Shown: positions 8,264 through 17,792 of the stretch, in pieces
Layout: each line of letters starts with the position of its first letter
Position numbering within the stretch: position 1 is the first letter of the stretch
Assembly (NCBI GenBank): GCA_947503925.1
Contig: CANNFQ010000012.1
Coordinates: 1 to 64,000 of the forward strand
From: an uncultured Paracoccaceae bacterium
GTDB taxonomy: Bacteria > Pseudomonadota > Alphaproteobacteria > Rhodobacterales > Rhodobacteraceae
Length of the DNA: 64,000 bases
Direction of reading: 5' to 3'
Translations under genes and position numbers: made by a program
Notes under the pieces: generated by a model
Database searches by the model: none
Told to the model about the DNA's origin: nothing
What the model saw: only the letters and a program-made list of their open reading frames with translations

Positions 8264-8922
8264 TGAGTAAGATGACACAGATTAAACATCACTTAACCGA
8301 ACAGCTCTTGATGGGTTATGCTGGGGGCACGTTGCCAGAGGCATTTAGCCTGGTAGTGGCAACTCATATTTCGATGTGCGACACCTGCCGGGCGGCGCTT
8401 GCGGAGTACGAAGCCGTTGGCGGCGAAATCATGTTGGATGTCGATCCAACAGAGATGGCTGAAGATGCATTGGCCGCGACTATGGTCCTGATAGATGCAG
8501 TCACAGATGTGGCACCGCCACGCGCTGTACCGCGGACTAGTGGGATTTTCCCGGCACCTTTGCGCGACTACGTGAATGGCGATGTTGCTGATGTGAAATG
8601 GCGCAAGGTTGGTGGCGGGGTCAGTCAGATGATTTTGCCAACGTCGAAAGATGCCAGCGTACGTTTGCTGCGCATTCCTGCTGGCACTGCTGTTCCTGAC
8701 CACGGCCATCACGGCACAGAACTGACATTGGTGCTTCAGGGCGCGTTTGTCGATGAGACCGACCGGTTCGGCACAGGCGATGTCGAAGTTGCGAACGAAG
8801 ATCTGAATCACACGCCGGTGGCAGAAGAAGGCCTGGATTGCATTTGCTTGGCTGCCACCGACGCGCCTCTCCGGTTCAATGGTTTTTTGCCGCGCATCGC
8901 GCAGCGTTTCGTCGGTATTTGA
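8260..8922 (+). CDS. chrR: Zinc-binding anti-sigma factor ChrR
   Basis: This 220-residue protein has the two-domain ChrR layout. The N-terminal anti-sigma domain carries the zinc ligands His11, His36, Cys40 and Cys43 (HISMCDTC). They align one for one with His6, His31, Cys35 and Cys38 remembered for Rhodobacter sphaeroides ChrR. The C-terminal cupin domain keeps its metal ligands His148, His150, Glu154 and His184 (DHGHHGTE and NHTP). The first domain binds and inhibits RpoE; the cupin domain is needed for release under singlet oxygen. Two adjacent ATGs are possible starts (8260 and 8263), the first overlapping the rpoE stop. A terminator follows the gene. Confidence 0.93.
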   Translation: MMSKMTQIKHHLTEQLLMGYAGGTLPEAFSLVVATHISMCDTCRAALAEYEAVGGEIMLDVDPTEMAEDALAATMVLIDAVTDVAPPRAVPRTSGIFPAPLRDYVNGDVADVKWRKVGGGVSQMILPTSKDASVRLLRIPAGTAVPDHGHHGTELTLVLQGAFVDETDRFGTGDVEVANEDLNHTPVAEEGLDCICLAATDAPLRFNGFLPRIAQRFVGI

Positions 8923-8944
8923 GTTTTCCCAAGGCCACTCAGAC

Positions 8945-8969
8945 AAGGCCCCGGTCATACCGGGGCCTT
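8945..8969. terminator. Bidirectional terminator between chrR and rmuC
   Basis: A perfect 10-bp stem (AAGGCCCCGG / CCGGGGCCTT, loop TCATA) is followed by CATTTTT on the + strand. It lies 22 bp after the chrR stop and just touches the rmuC stop codon on the other strand. It is a good rho-independent terminator for rpoE-chrR and may also act on rmuC transcripts. Confidence 0.75.
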
Positions 8970-10219
8970 CATTTTTGGGATTGGCCCTGAGGGGAAGCCA
9001 ACGGAACGACCTTTGGGTCGGTTTCGGGTGACAATTCTTCGAAGTCGAAATTATCCAGCCGATCAGCACGTTTGCCAGCACGCGTCGCCGCTGTGATGAC
9101 GCCGGACACATCGTCGCCAGCCTGCCGCAGATGGGTTTCCAGCTTACCCGCCTTCTCGCCGATAATTTCGACATCACGGTGCAATTGCCGCAGGCTCTTG
9201 CGGATTTCGGCGGTGTGTTCGCGCATCCGTGCGTCCTTGAGGATCGCGCGCATCGTGTTCAGCGTCGCCATGCAGGTGGTTGGCGACACAATCCAGACGC
9301 GGGCGTTGAAACCGTCACGCACGACTTCGGGCAGGCGGGAATGTAGTTCGGCATAGACCGCCTCGGACGGCAGGAACATGATCGCACCGTCAGCCGTTTC
9401 ACCTTCGATGATGTAGCGTTCGCTGATGTCCTTGATGTGTTTGCGCACCGCAACCGCCAATTCGCGCAGTGCCGCCTTTTGCCGGTCCGGCGTGTCAGCA
9501 GCGGCAAGCTGTTCATAGGCCTCAAACGGGAACTTGGCGTCGATCACAATAGGGCCCGGCGGGTTTGGCAGTTTGACCAGACAATCCGCTCGCTTTCCAT
9601 TCGAAAGGGTCGTCTGAAGGGTGTAGCTGTCGGCGGGCAACGCCTTGGACACGATGTCGTTGAGTTGAATTTCGCCAAACATCCCCCGCCGCTGTTTGTT
9701 GGATAGGATATCCTGCAAGGACAGCACGTCGCCAGAGAGCTTTTCGATATTGGTCTGCGCCTTGTCGATGGTGGCGAGGCGTTCCTGCAATTCCGTCAGG
9801 CTTTTGGTCGTTTTCTCTGAGCTGCCAGACAAGGTATCTTTCATGCGTTCCTGCATATCGGACAACGATCGCGCCGACTTTAATGCGTTGTCGGCCAGCT
9901 TTTCTGCCATCTGGGTCTGCACTTCGGCCAGGCGCGCTTCCATTGTTTGTATGACCTGCACTTGAGCGTTTGCCTGCGCATCACTGACTGTCTGGATGTT
10001 CCCGGCGAGTTGGTGTTGGCCTTGCCCAAGCGCCTGCATATCGCCGGACAAGCGGCCAAGTTGCCCTGCAACATATTGCACGGTCTCGGCAGAGCGTCCC
10101 GCACGACGAACCGTTGTGATCAAAAGAATCAGGATTAGCAGGATAACAACGGCGCCAATCAATGCCCCAATTGCGAGCGGATCATCAAACGCATAGGAAT
10201 TGTCACCAATCTGGATCAT
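8969..10219 (-). CDS. rmuC: DNA recombination protein RmuC homologue
   Basis: This 416-residue protein has an N-terminal membrane helix (residues 17-38) and a long coiled-coil region rich in Gln, Glu and Ala (about residues 50-165). The conserved RmuC nuclease-like core follows ([44 protein letters not shown] and [16 protein letters not shown]). The DAKFPF segment carries probable PD-(D/E)XK catalytic residues. RmuC limits DNA inversions between short repeats, but its exact substrate is unsettled. The ATG overlaps the mutL stop by four bases, so the two DNA-maintenance genes are coupled. Confidence 0.92.
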   Translation of the reverse strand: MIQIGDNSYAFDDPLAIGALIGAVVILLILILLITTVRRAGRSAETVQYVAGQLGRLSGDMQALGQGQHQLAGNIQTVSDAQANAQVQVIQTMEARLAEVQTQMAEKLADNALKSARSLSDMQERMKDTLSGSSEKTTKSLTELQERLATIDKAQTNIEKLSGDVLSLQDILSNKQRRGMFGEIQLNDIVSKALPADSYTLQTTLSNGKRADCLVKLPNPPGPIVIDAKFPFEAYEQLAAADTPDRQKAALRELAVAVRKHIKDISERYIIEGETADGAIMFLPSEAVYAELHSRLPEVVRDGFNARVWIVSPTTCMATLNTMRAILKDARMREHTAEIRKSLRQLHRDVEIIGEKAGKLETHLRQAGDDVSGVITAATRAGKRADRLDNFDFEELSPETDPKVVPLASPQGQSQK

Positions 10220-12027
10220 GTGCGCCCAAACAGCCGTTCAATATCTGACAGTTTCAGTTCCACATAAGTGGGTCGCCCGTGGTTGCATTGCCCGGAAAGC
10301 GGGGTGGCTTCCATTTCGCGCAATAGCGCATTCATCTCCGCCCCTTGCATGCGTCGCCCCGACCGGATGGAGCCATGGCAGGCAACGCGACTCAGGATTG
10401 CTTCGATCTTGGTTTGCACATTCGCGCTTTCCCCCTGATCGGCCATTTCGTCCAGAATGTCGCGCAGCATCTTTTCGGCGTTAACTTCGCCAAGGATCGC
10501 TGGGGTTTCGCGCACTGCAATTGCGCCACCGCCAAATGGTTCCAGCGTCAGGCCAAGTCGACCCAGATCATCTGCAATCTCCATCAATTGCGCGACATCC
10601 GAAGCTGTCAGCTCAACGATTTCGGGGATCAGCAGGGCTTGCGCCGCAACACCGTTTTCGGCCATTTGCGCCTTTAGCTTTTCATAGACCAGCCGTTCAT
10701 GAGCGGCATGCTGATCGACAATCACGATGCCAGTTTCGGTCTGGGCGATGATATAGTTTTCATGCACTTGCGCACGGGCAGCGCCTAGCGGCAGGTCGTC
10801 TGGCTCATCTGCAATGACGGGTTCAATCCGTGCCGAAGCGACCTCAGCAAACCCGGGAGCCTGCGCCTGAAACGTCATTGACCGCGCGCTGAAACGCGGT
10901 TTGTCCATTTGGTAGACACGGGGTGTCATCGCTTCAGGCGTTATCGCGCCCAAAGAGGCATTGGCCACGGTGGTTGAGGCGCGGTGTCCGGCATCCGCCA
11001 AAGCATGGCGAAGACCCGAAACGATCAGTCCCCGTACAGTTCCGGGGTCACGAAAACGGACTTCGGTTTTGGCAGGATGCACGTTCACATCTACAAGCGT
11101 TGGGTCGCAATCCACAAACAGGGCAGCCACGGGATGCCGGTCGCGCGAAAGCACGTCCATATAGGCCGCGCGCAGCGCGCCCAGCAGCATTTTGTCGCGC
11201 ACCGGGCGGCCATTGACGAACAGGAATTGGGCCACCGCCGCACCGCGCGAATAGGTCGGTAAAGCAGCGTAGCCCGTCAGATGAAAACCGTCCCTCTGTG
11301 CGTCAATCGCCAGCGCGTTTTCGGCAAAATCGCGGCCCAGCACATTGCGCAAACGGCCATGCAGCGCATCAAACAGATCGCCACTTTCCGCATCAGCGCG
11401 GAAGGTTGTGCGCTGGTCGCCGCCCGACGCATCGCGCAGAATGAAGGTGATGAAGGGTTCGGCCATGGCCAGCCGTTTGACCACATCACTGATCGCCTGC
11501 GCCTCGGCCCGGTCAGTACGCAGGAATTTCAGGCGGGCGGGGGTAGCAAAAAAGATGTCCCGCAGTTCAACCACAGTACCGAGCGAAAGGGCCGCAGGTC
11601 GGACATTGTCAACCGTGCCACCTGACACAGTGATACTTGCCGCGTCGTCGCCCGCCACCCGCGAGGTAATAGTCAGTCGACCCACTGCGCCCAATGATGG
11701 CAGCGCCTCACCCCGAAACCCAAACGAGTTGATATTCAGCAGATCGGAGCCGTCGATTTTTGATGTCGCATGACGAGACAAGGCAAGGCGCAGATCGCCG
11801 GTCGCAATCCCACAACCGTCATCGGTGACGCGGATCATTGTCTTGCCACCATCGGCGATCACAATCTCGATCCGGGTCGCGCCAGCGTCGATACTGTTTT
11901 CGACCAGTTCTTTGACGGCAGAGGCGGGGCGTTCAAGCACTTCACCAGCTGCGATACGGTTGATCGCAGTTTCATCCAGCTGTCGGATCACTGGTTTGGG
12001 GTTTATATGGGGGTCGGTCATGGCCAT
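10216..12027 (-). CDS. mutL: DNA mismatch repair protein MutL
   Basis: This 603-residue MutL has the GHKL ATPase motifs in order: [11 protein letters not shown] (catalytic Glu), DDGCGI, TSKI and GFRGEALPS. The C-terminal endonuclease and dimer domain contains [12 protein letters not shown], the DQHA(x)2E(x)4E metal site found in MutL proteins of bacteria lacking MutH. It also has CHGSIRSGR and [10 protein letters not shown]. The protein therefore probably nicks the error-containing strand itself after MutS recognition. The gene heads the mutL-rmuC pair and lies 158 bp downstream of the M16 peptidase pair on the same strand. Confidence 0.96.
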   Translation of the reverse strand: MAMTDPHINPKPVIRQLDETAINRIAAGEVLERPASAVKELVENSIDAGATRIEIVIADGGKTMIRVTDDGCGIATGDLRLALSRHATSKIDGSDLLNINSFGFRGEALPSLGAVGRLTITSRVAGDDAASITVSGGTVDNVRPAALSLGTVVELRDIFFATPARLKFLRTDRAEAQAISDVVKRLAMAEPFITFILRDASGGDQRTTFRADAESGDLFDALHGRLRNVLGRDFAENALAIDAQRDGFHLTGYAALPTYSRGAAVAQFLFVNGRPVRDKMLLGALRAAYMDVLSRDRHPVAALFVDCDPTLVDVNVHPAKTEVRFRDPGTVRGLIVSGLRHALADAGHRASTTVANASLGAITPEAMTPRVYQMDKPRFSARSMTFQAQAPGFAEVASARIEPVIADEPDDLPLGAARAQVHENYIIAQTETGIVIVDQHAAHERLVYEKLKAQMAENGVAAQALLIPEIVELTASDVAQLMEIADDLGRLGLTLEPFGGGAIAVRETPAILGEVNAEKMLRDILDEMADQGESANVQTKIEAILSRVACHGSIRSGRRMQGAEMNALLREMEATPLSGQCNHGRPTYVELKLSDIERLFGRT

Positions 12028-12185
12028 ACTACAACTTATAGCATGATGTCAGTCGATTCTACGAGGGTGAAATCGGTATTTGCGACGCACCCATGTAGCC
12101 ACAAGAGAACATGAATCGCGGGATGTAGACGGCGAATACTTGCCTGTTGCGGAACCGGGAGATGACCACGCGACCCGGCCAATCG

Positions 12186-13496
12186 CTATTGAGCGCTTTC
12201 CAACCCTTCCGGCTTACCAACAACGACAAAATGAAGGTCATCTGGTCGCAATAGCTCTGCCGCGACCCTGTTCACGTCTTCTAACGTCACTGCGTTGATG
12301 TAGTCGTTGCGGTTCACCACATAGTCCGGCGACAGCCCGATCATCTGCATGCCAACCATGATCTTGGCGATCTCGCTATTGCCATCAAAACGCAGCGGGT
12401 ATTCTCCGGTCAGAAAGGTCTTGGCCGTTTCCAGTTCCTCCGCAGTAAGGCCTTCATTCGCCATGCGGGCCCATTCATTGCGCGTCACCTCGATCGCCTC
12501 TGCAATCGTGTTGTTTGCAGACGCGACAGAGCCGAGAACCATTTCCGAATGGAACTTCGGCACCAGATAAGTGCGAATGCCATAGGTCAATCCGCGTTTC
12601 TCGCGGACCTCTTCCATGAGACGGGATTCAAAACCACCGGCGCCCAGCACCTGGTTCATGATATAGGCTGCAAAGAAATCTTCGTCGTCGCGTTTGATTC
12701 CGGCATGCCCGAACAATGCGACCGATTGCGGCGTTTTAAAGTCAATGACGGTCACGCCACCATCCAAGCCAAACGCCACGTCTGGCGGCAGTGCCGGACC
12801 GGTTGCGGGCAGATCAAGCAAAAGCGCGTCCAACATTTGCCCAACCTCGTCAGCACGAACATCGCCGACAACAGACACGAATAACTGGTCACGGGTCAGG
12901 GCATTGCGATGGGCATCAAACATATCCTCGCGGGTCAGCGCGTTGACGGTGTCGACTGTCCCGCTCAGGCTGCTGCCATAAGGATGATCGCCAAAGGCGC
13001 CCGCATCAAACGCCACATTGGCGATTTCATTGGGGTCCTTGGCATCGCCTGCGATCCCGGTCAGAACCTGTGCGCGCACGCGGTCCAGCGCGTCTTGATC
13101 AAATGTTGGGGTAACAAGGGATTGGCGGAGCAGCGCCAGCGCCTCGTCTCTGTTTTCCGTCAGCACCCGCGCCGAAATCGACAATGTGTCGTCATATGCC
13201 CGGTAGCTGAAACGGGCTGCCAGTGCTTCCCGCGCGGCCTGAAATTCCTGGGCCGTCATGTCGCCCGATCCTTCTTCCAACAGGCCGACCATCAGGTTTG
13301 TCGCCCCGCGCTTGCCTGGCAGGTCAAGTGATGCGCTGCCGCGAAACCGAATTTCCAGTGCGACAAATGGGATGCTGGGTTCTTCGACTACCCAGGCATC
13401 AATACCTCCAGGTGAAGTGACCTCTTTGATGTCAATCTCGGCCTGCGCGAAATTGGCAAAGATCACCAGAAAGACAGTGGACAGAAAACGCAGCAT
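12186..13496 (-). CDS. M16 family zinc-peptidase homologue without the zinc motif (partner subunit)
   Basis: This 436-residue protein begins with a signal peptide (LRFLSTVFLVIFANFAQA) and has the two-domain fold of the M16 (pitrilysin/insulinase) family. The HxxEH zinc motif is missing: the matching region reads GATNLMVGLLEEGSGD. It keeps the family segment ARFSYRAYDDTLSIS and a C-terminal GLTYGIRTYLV Arg/Tyr region that, in two-subunit M16 enzymes, belongs to the non-catalytic subunit. Its start overlaps the stop of the upstream catalytic M16 gene by one base. The two probably form a periplasmic heterodimeric peptidase. Confidence 0.9.
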   Translation of the reverse strand: MLRFLSTVFLVIFANFAQAEIDIKEVTSPGGIDAWVVEEPSIPFVALEIRFRGSASLDLPGKRGATNLMVGLLEEGSGDMTAQEFQAAREALAARFSYRAYDDTLSISARVLTENRDEALALLRQSLVTPTFDQDALDRVRAQVLTGIAGDAKDPNEIANVAFDAGAFGDHPYGSSLSGTVDTVNALTREDMFDAHRNALTRDQLFVSVVGDVRADEVGQMLDALLLDLPATGPALPPDVAFGLDGGVTVIDFKTPQSVALFGHAGIKRDDEDFFAAYIMNQVLGAGGFESRLMEEVREKRGLTYGIRTYLVPKFHSEMVLGSVASANNTIAEAIEVTRNEWARMANEGLTAEELETAKTFLTGEYPLRFDGNSEIAKIMVGMQMIGLSPDYVVNRNDYINAVTLEDVNRVAAELLRPDDLHFVVVGKPEGLESAQ

Positions 13497-14827
13497 CAGC
13501 GTGCCTCCTCTTTGTTCGGTACGACCCAGCCCGTTACGGACTGGTCGCGATCAAACACTTTGGCGGCGACCGCCTTGATGTCGTCTTCGGTGACGGATTG
13601 CAGGACGTCTGGCCATACCTGCACATCCTCAACCGTCAGGCTTTGGGTCAAAGCAGCGCCATATCGGCGAGCCAGGCCACTGACATCATCAAGTGCGTAG
13701 ACCTCTGATGCGCGCAACTGGGTGCGAATGCTTTCCATTCGTTCAGGATCAATCGGGTTTTCAAGAAAGGCGGCAATGACGTCATCCATCGCGGCCTCTG
13801 CTTCTGACAATGTCACACCCGCAGAAGGTACGACCGTTACACTAAAGCTGGTATCATCAAGCGCATTGCCGCTGTAGGAGGCGTTGGTGTAAACGGCGGT
13901 CTGGCTGTCGAATTGCAAGGCGCGGCCAAGGTCGGATGTGAAGGGTGAACCGCCCAGCAGCTCTGCCAGATAAACCAATGCAGCGGCTTCCTCTTGCGCG
14001 CCGGGGTCGCGTTCGGGGGCAAGGTAGCTGCGGGTCACATATGACGTGCTGACGCGCGGGTCTGCAAACGTGATCCGACGCTCGGCGCGTTGCTGTGGTT
14101 CCTCGGGGCGCAGGCGATCGGGCAGTTGCGGTTCAGCGGGGATAACGCCGTAATATGTCTCTGCGAGTGTTTTTACCTCTTCTGGTTCAACATCACCGGC
14201 CACGATCAGAATGGCATTATTTGGCGAATAATAGAGGTCATAAAAACCCAGTGCATCCTGCAGATCCAACTGCTCCATCTCGTGCTTCCAGCCGATGACT
14301 GGCACACCGTAACGGTGGTTTTGGTAAAGTGCGGCGCGGAATTGCTCACTGGCAAGGGCATTGGGGTTGTTTTCGGTGCGTTGATTGCGCTCTTCCAGAA
14401 CGACATTCCGCTCTGTCTCAATGTCGTCCGCAGTGATGGCCAGATTATTCATCCGGTTGCTTTCCATCTGCATCATCAATTCCAGTCGGTCAGCCGCAAT
14501 GCGTTGGAAATAAGCGGTGTAATCATAGCTGGTGAACGCATTATCCGTGCCGCCATTGGCCGCGACCGTCGCCGAAAACTCGCCCGCCTTCAGAACGTCG
14601 GTTGCTTTGAAAAGCAGGTGTTCCAAGAAATGTGCGACGCCGGATGCGCCGACTGGTTCATCAGCTGACCCGATCCGGTACCAGACCATATGCACAACAG
14701 CCGGCGCACGGTGATCTTCGATCACGACAACATCCATCCCGTTATCAAGGCTGAAGGTCGTCACCTCGGCGGCTTTTGCGCCGGCGGCAAAGCCGATTAG
14801 TGCAATCAAGGCAAACAAACGTGTCAT
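13496..14827 (-). CDS. M16 family zinc peptidase, catalytic subunit
   Basis: This 443-residue peptidase has a signal peptide (TRLFALIALIGFAAGAKA) and the inverted zinc motif His66-Phe-Leu-Glu69-His70, with the distal ligand Glu146 exactly 76 residues on (VLEERNQR). These are the complete active-site features of the M16 family. It would act in the periplasm on peptides or misfolded fragments, paired with the inactive homologue encoded just downstream. The ATG at 14827 is chosen because AAGGG lies at a proper distance and the signal peptide starts there; upstream in-frame starts are less favoured. The pair sits between the DUF3035 lipoprotein gene and mutL. Confidence 0.93.
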   Translation of the reverse strand: MTRLFALIALIGFAAGAKAAEVTTFSLDNGMDVVVIEDHRAPAVVHMVWYRIGSADEPVGASGVAHFLEHLLFKATDVLKAGEFSATVAANGGTDNAFTSYDYTAYFQRIAADRLELMMQMESNRMNNLAITADDIETERNVVLEERNQRTENNPNALASEQFRAALYQNHRYGVPVIGWKHEMEQLDLQDALGFYDLYYSPNNAILIVAGDVEPEEVKTLAETYYGVIPAEPQLPDRLRPEEPQQRAERRITFADPRVSTSYVTRSYLAPERDPGAQEEAAALVYLAELLGGSPFTSDLGRALQFDSQTAVYTNASYSGNALDDTSFSVTVVPSAGVTLSEAEAAMDDVIAAFLENPIDPERMESIRTQLRASEVYALDDVSGLARRYGAALTQSLTVEDVQVWPDVLQSVTEDDIKAVAAKVFDRDQSVTGWVVPNKEEAR

Positions 14828-14910
14828 GGGCACCCTTTTCATTCTGCTATCGCGCAACGTACGTCGGGTGCGCCATTGTTCAAGTCAACAAACGCGGATG
14901 TGAGACGTGG

Positions 14911-15600
14911 TTATTGATCTTCTTCAACCGGCGTACAGACCCTGCGCAGTTCGTTGCCTGGCCCCTCGGTCGTAAAGACACAGTTCTGCCTTTCAGTACC
15001 AGGCCGCAAAATGCGCTGCAGCAATCCGGGTTGGTCATCGACCGGCTCGGGTCCGGTTTGGGCTGTTGTGGTTCGTTGTGGCCGGACTACCGGTTGCGGC
15101 ATAACGCCCGTTGGCACAGCAATGCCCAGCTCGCGTAGGCGCGCCAGTTCCGACCGAGCATCCAGCGCATGCCGGGCGTAGGCCGGGAAATACTTGTCAC
15201 GGCCCAGTGGGTTGAAGAAATTGGCGCTGCTGCGGCGATTGCGGAATGCCTCATCTCGCGCCGCAAGTTCGGCCCTGATTGCGGGATCAACGCCGTAGCG
15301 GCCCGTCTGTGCAACAAGGGCTGCGTCACTGGAAGGTATTCCTCCGAACCGCTGTGCCGAGGCACGCCCACCAAGTGCGGCTATCGCGTCGGCATTCGGG
15401 TTGGTATCGGCAAGGTTGCTGCCACCCGGTGTTGGCGTCGGCAATGTGGCCGTCGCGGGAATTGCCAGCGGACGCTGCGGGATCACCGCAAACTCATCCG
15501 GGCCATCACCGGCAGCGCGCAGATCACGCAAGGGGCGATCAACATTGGCACAGGCAGTCACAAGGGCAAGGGCCAGAACACAAAGCGTGATCACGCGCAT
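14911..15600 (-). CDS. DUF3035 lipoprotein
   Basis: This 229-residue predicted lipoprotein has a signal sequence ending in the lipobox LVTAC (Cys17). The DUF3035 pattern follows: VDRPLRDLRAAGDGPDEFAVIPQRPL, and later RDEAFRNRRS and FNPLGRDKYFPAYARHALDARSELARLRE. The family is found in alphaproteobacteria next to lspA; a link with outer-membrane assembly has been suggested, but I cannot confirm it. A Pro/Thr-rich stretch follows the N-terminal motif, and residues near the end (NCVFTTEGPGNELRRVC) carry two Cys that could pair. lspA, immediately upstream in the same operon, encodes the enzyme that would cleave its signal peptide. Confidence 0.8.
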   Translation of the reverse strand: MRVITLCVLALALVTACANVDRPLRDLRAAGDGPDEFAVIPQRPLAIPATATLPTPTPGGSNLADTNPNADAIAALGGRASAQRFGGIPSSDAALVAQTGRYGVDPAIRAELAARDEAFRNRRSSANFFNPLGRDKYFPAYARHALDARSELARLRELGIAVPTGVMPQPVVRPQRTTTAQTGPEPVDDQPGLLQRILRPGTERQNCVFTTEGPGNELRRVCTPVEEDQ

Positions 15601-15654
15601 CATAGGGCTTCCTTCAAACTCTTCCGGCCTGTTTAGCCGATGGGTGAGACGACG

Positions 15655-16176
15655 TCACGCCTTCTTGTCACTGGATTTCGATTTGCTGTCATCGGCAAAG
15701 AAAGCAAGGCCGATCGCCCCAGCAAAGATCGCGATATCGGCCACATTAAACGCGTAAGGGTTGTTGATCCCACAGCATGACATATTCAGAAAATCCGCCA
15801 CCGCCCCGTAGAAAAACCGGTCAATCACGTTTCCCATTGCGCCGCCAATCAGAAAACCAGCCGCGATGAATGTCCAACGCGAACCACCCGCGCGGTGCAA
15901 CCACCAGAGCACGCCAGCGGTAATCGCAAATGCGACGCCGATCAGCACCCAGCGCATGTCATATTGCGCGAAAAGGCCGAAATTCACCCCGCGGTTCCAG
16001 GCCATTCGCAAGACAAGGAAGGGTGGAAACACCTCAACCGTTTCCGGCCGGGGCAGTTGATCAGACGGGACACGCACTTGCCCCCATTGCAGACCAAAGA
16101 TGCCGAAAAGCACGTAGAATTTGATGGCCTGATCAACCAGAAAAACCCAAAAACCAGTCCAGAACATCAGCCGCAT
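15655..16176 (-). CDS. lspA: Lipoprotein signal peptidase (signal peptidase II)
   Basis: This 173-residue inner-membrane protein has four hydrophobic segments and the conserved LspA boxes: FLVDQAIKF, WNRGVNFGLF, GGAMGNVIDR, VADFLN and FNVADIAI. The catalytic aspartates are Asp128 and Asp147. It removes signal peptides from diacylglyceryl-modified prolipoproteins. The gene lies 12 bp downstream of purH on the same strand and just upstream of a gene for a lipoprotein substrate (DUF3035). The C-terminal tail is short and basic. Confidence 0.95.
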   Translation of the reverse strand: MRLMFWTGFWVFLVDQAIKFYVLFGIFGLQWGQVRVPSDQLPRPETVEVFPPFLVLRMAWNRGVNFGLFAQYDMRWVLIGVAFAITAGVLWWLHRAGGSRWTFIAAGFLIGGAMGNVIDRFFYGAVADFLNMSCCGINNPYAFNVADIAIFAGAIGLAFFADDSKSKSSDKKA

Positions 16177-16188
16177 GTCGCTGCCCCT

Positions 16189-17778
16189 TTAATGACGGAA
16201 ATGGCGCATGTTGGTAAAAACCATGGCGATCCCGGCCTCGTCGGCTGCGGCGATCACCTCGTCATCGCGCATCGACCCACCCGGTTGGATCACACAGGTC
16301 GCGCCTGCCGCTGCGGCTTCCATCAAACCATCGGCGAATGGAAAAAATGCATCGGAAGCTACCGCCGATCCTTGGGTCAGCGGTTTGGGCAGGCCCATGG
16401 CCTCGGCCATCCTTTCGGCCTTTTTGGCAGCGATCAGGGCACTATCCAGACGGGACATTTGGCCCGCGCCAACACCCACGGTCGCCTTATCTTTTACATA
16501 TACAATTGCGTTGGATTTAACGTGTTTCGCCACCTTCCAGGCAAACAGCAAATCCGTCATCTGCGCTTCAGTCGGGGCCAGTTTGGTCACAACCCTCAGA
16601 TCATCCATCCCGATATAGCCGGTGTCCTTGTCCTGCACCAACATGCCCCCCGCAACCTGACGATAGGTCGTGATCGGGGCCTTCACATCCGGGAAACCTT
16701 CGGTGGTCAACAGGCGCAGGTTCTTTTTGGTGGCGAAAACAGCCTTGGCGCCGTCCGATGCACCTGGTGCAATTACGACTTCGGTGAAGATCTCGACAAT
16801 CGCTTTGGCTGTGTCTTCATCAAGTGGTTGATTCAGCGCCACGATCCCGCCAAACGCGCTGGTGCGGTCGCAATCAAATGCGTTCTGATAGGCCTCCAGC
16901 AAGGTCGCGCCGCGCGCCACGCCGCAGGGGTTGGCGTGTTTGATAATCGCAACCGCAGGGCTGTCAGCAGGGTCAAATTCGGCGACCAATTCAAACGCCG
17001 CATCGGTGTCGTTGATATTGTTGTAAGACAGTTCCTTGCCCTGATGCTGAACCGCAGTTGCAACACCGGGGCGACCCGTACCATCGGTATAAAAGGAAGC
17101 ACTCTGGTGGCTGTTCTCGCCATAACGCATGGTCTGTTTGAATGTCCCGCTGAACGATCGGCGCCGTGGGGTATCTGCCCCAATTGCTCCCGCCATCCAT
17201 GTGCTGACGGCCGTGTCATAGGCCGCTGTACGGGCATAGGCCGTCTGCGCAAGCCGTTGCCGCAAGACCAGCGTTGTCTGCCCATCATTGGCGTCTAGTT
17301 CCGCCAAGACCGCGTCATAATCCACCACATCCGTGACCACCGTAATAAAAGCGTGGTTCTTGGCCGCAGAGCGGATCATCGCAGGCCCACCAATATCGAT
17401 GTTTTCGATACATGTGTCGAAATCGGCACCTTTGGCGACGGTTTCTTCAAACGGGTAAAGGTTCACGACCAGCAGGTCGATTGGTCCGATCCCATGTTCG
17501 ACCATTGCATCACGGTGACTCGGCAAATCGCGCCGCGCCAGCAACCCACCATGCACAACAGGATGCAGTGTTTTGACCCGCCCATCCATCATTTCGGGAA
17601 ACCCGGTCACATCGGCCACATCGCGCACCTCAAGCCCGGCGTCGCGCAAGGCTTTGGCTGATCCGCCGGTGGATAGCAGCTCGACCCCCCGGTCAGCCAG
17701 CGCACGTCCGAATGCGATCAGCCCCGATTTGTCAGAAACAGAAAGTAATGCGCGGCGCAGCGGTGTAAGGTCGGTCAT
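16189..17778 (-). CDS. purH: Bifunctional AICAR formyltransferase / IMP cyclohydrolase
   Basis: This 529-residue enzyme carries out the last two steps of purine synthesis, formylating AICAR with 10-formyl-tetrahydrofolate and closing the ring to IMP. The N-terminal MGS-like cyclohydrolase domain shows [32 protein letters not shown] and [13 protein letters not shown]. The C-terminal transformylase domain shows [25 protein letters not shown], the catalytic KHVKSNAIV region and [14 protein letters not shown]. The length is normal for the family. It lies 14 bp downstream of the heparinase-like gene and 12 bp before lspA, in one minus-strand run. Confidence 0.97.
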   Translation of the reverse strand: MTDLTPLRRALLSVSDKSGLIAFGRALADRGVELLSTGGSAKALRDAGLEVRDVADVTGFPEMMDGRVKTLHPVVHGGLLARRDLPSHRDAMVEHGIGPIDLLVVNLYPFEETVAKGADFDTCIENIDIGGPAMIRSAAKNHAFITVVTDVVDYDAVLAELDANDGQTTLVLRQRLAQTAYARTAAYDTAVSTWMAGAIGADTPRRRSFSGTFKQTMRYGENSHQSASFYTDGTGRPGVATAVQHQGKELSYNNINDTDAAFELVAEFDPADSPAVAIIKHANPCGVARGATLLEAYQNAFDCDRTSAFGGIVALNQPLDEDTAKAIVEIFTEVVIAPGASDGAKAVFATKKNLRLLTTEGFPDVKAPITTYRQVAGGMLVQDKDTGYIGMDDLRVVTKLAPTEAQMTDLLFAWKVAKHVKSNAIVYVKDKATVGVGAGQMSRLDSALIAAKKAERMAEAMGLPKPLTQGSAVASDAFFPFADGLMEAAAAGATCVIQPGGSMRDDEVIAAADEAGIAMVFTNMRHFRH

Positions 17779-17792
17779 GGAAATCCCCAGTG

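Noticed and set aside
16000-17300. 467-codon + ORF opposite lspA and purH
   Set aside because: It is an antisense shadow of two well-conserved genes. Its His/Arg-rich composition is typical of reverse-strand reading in GC-rich DNA.
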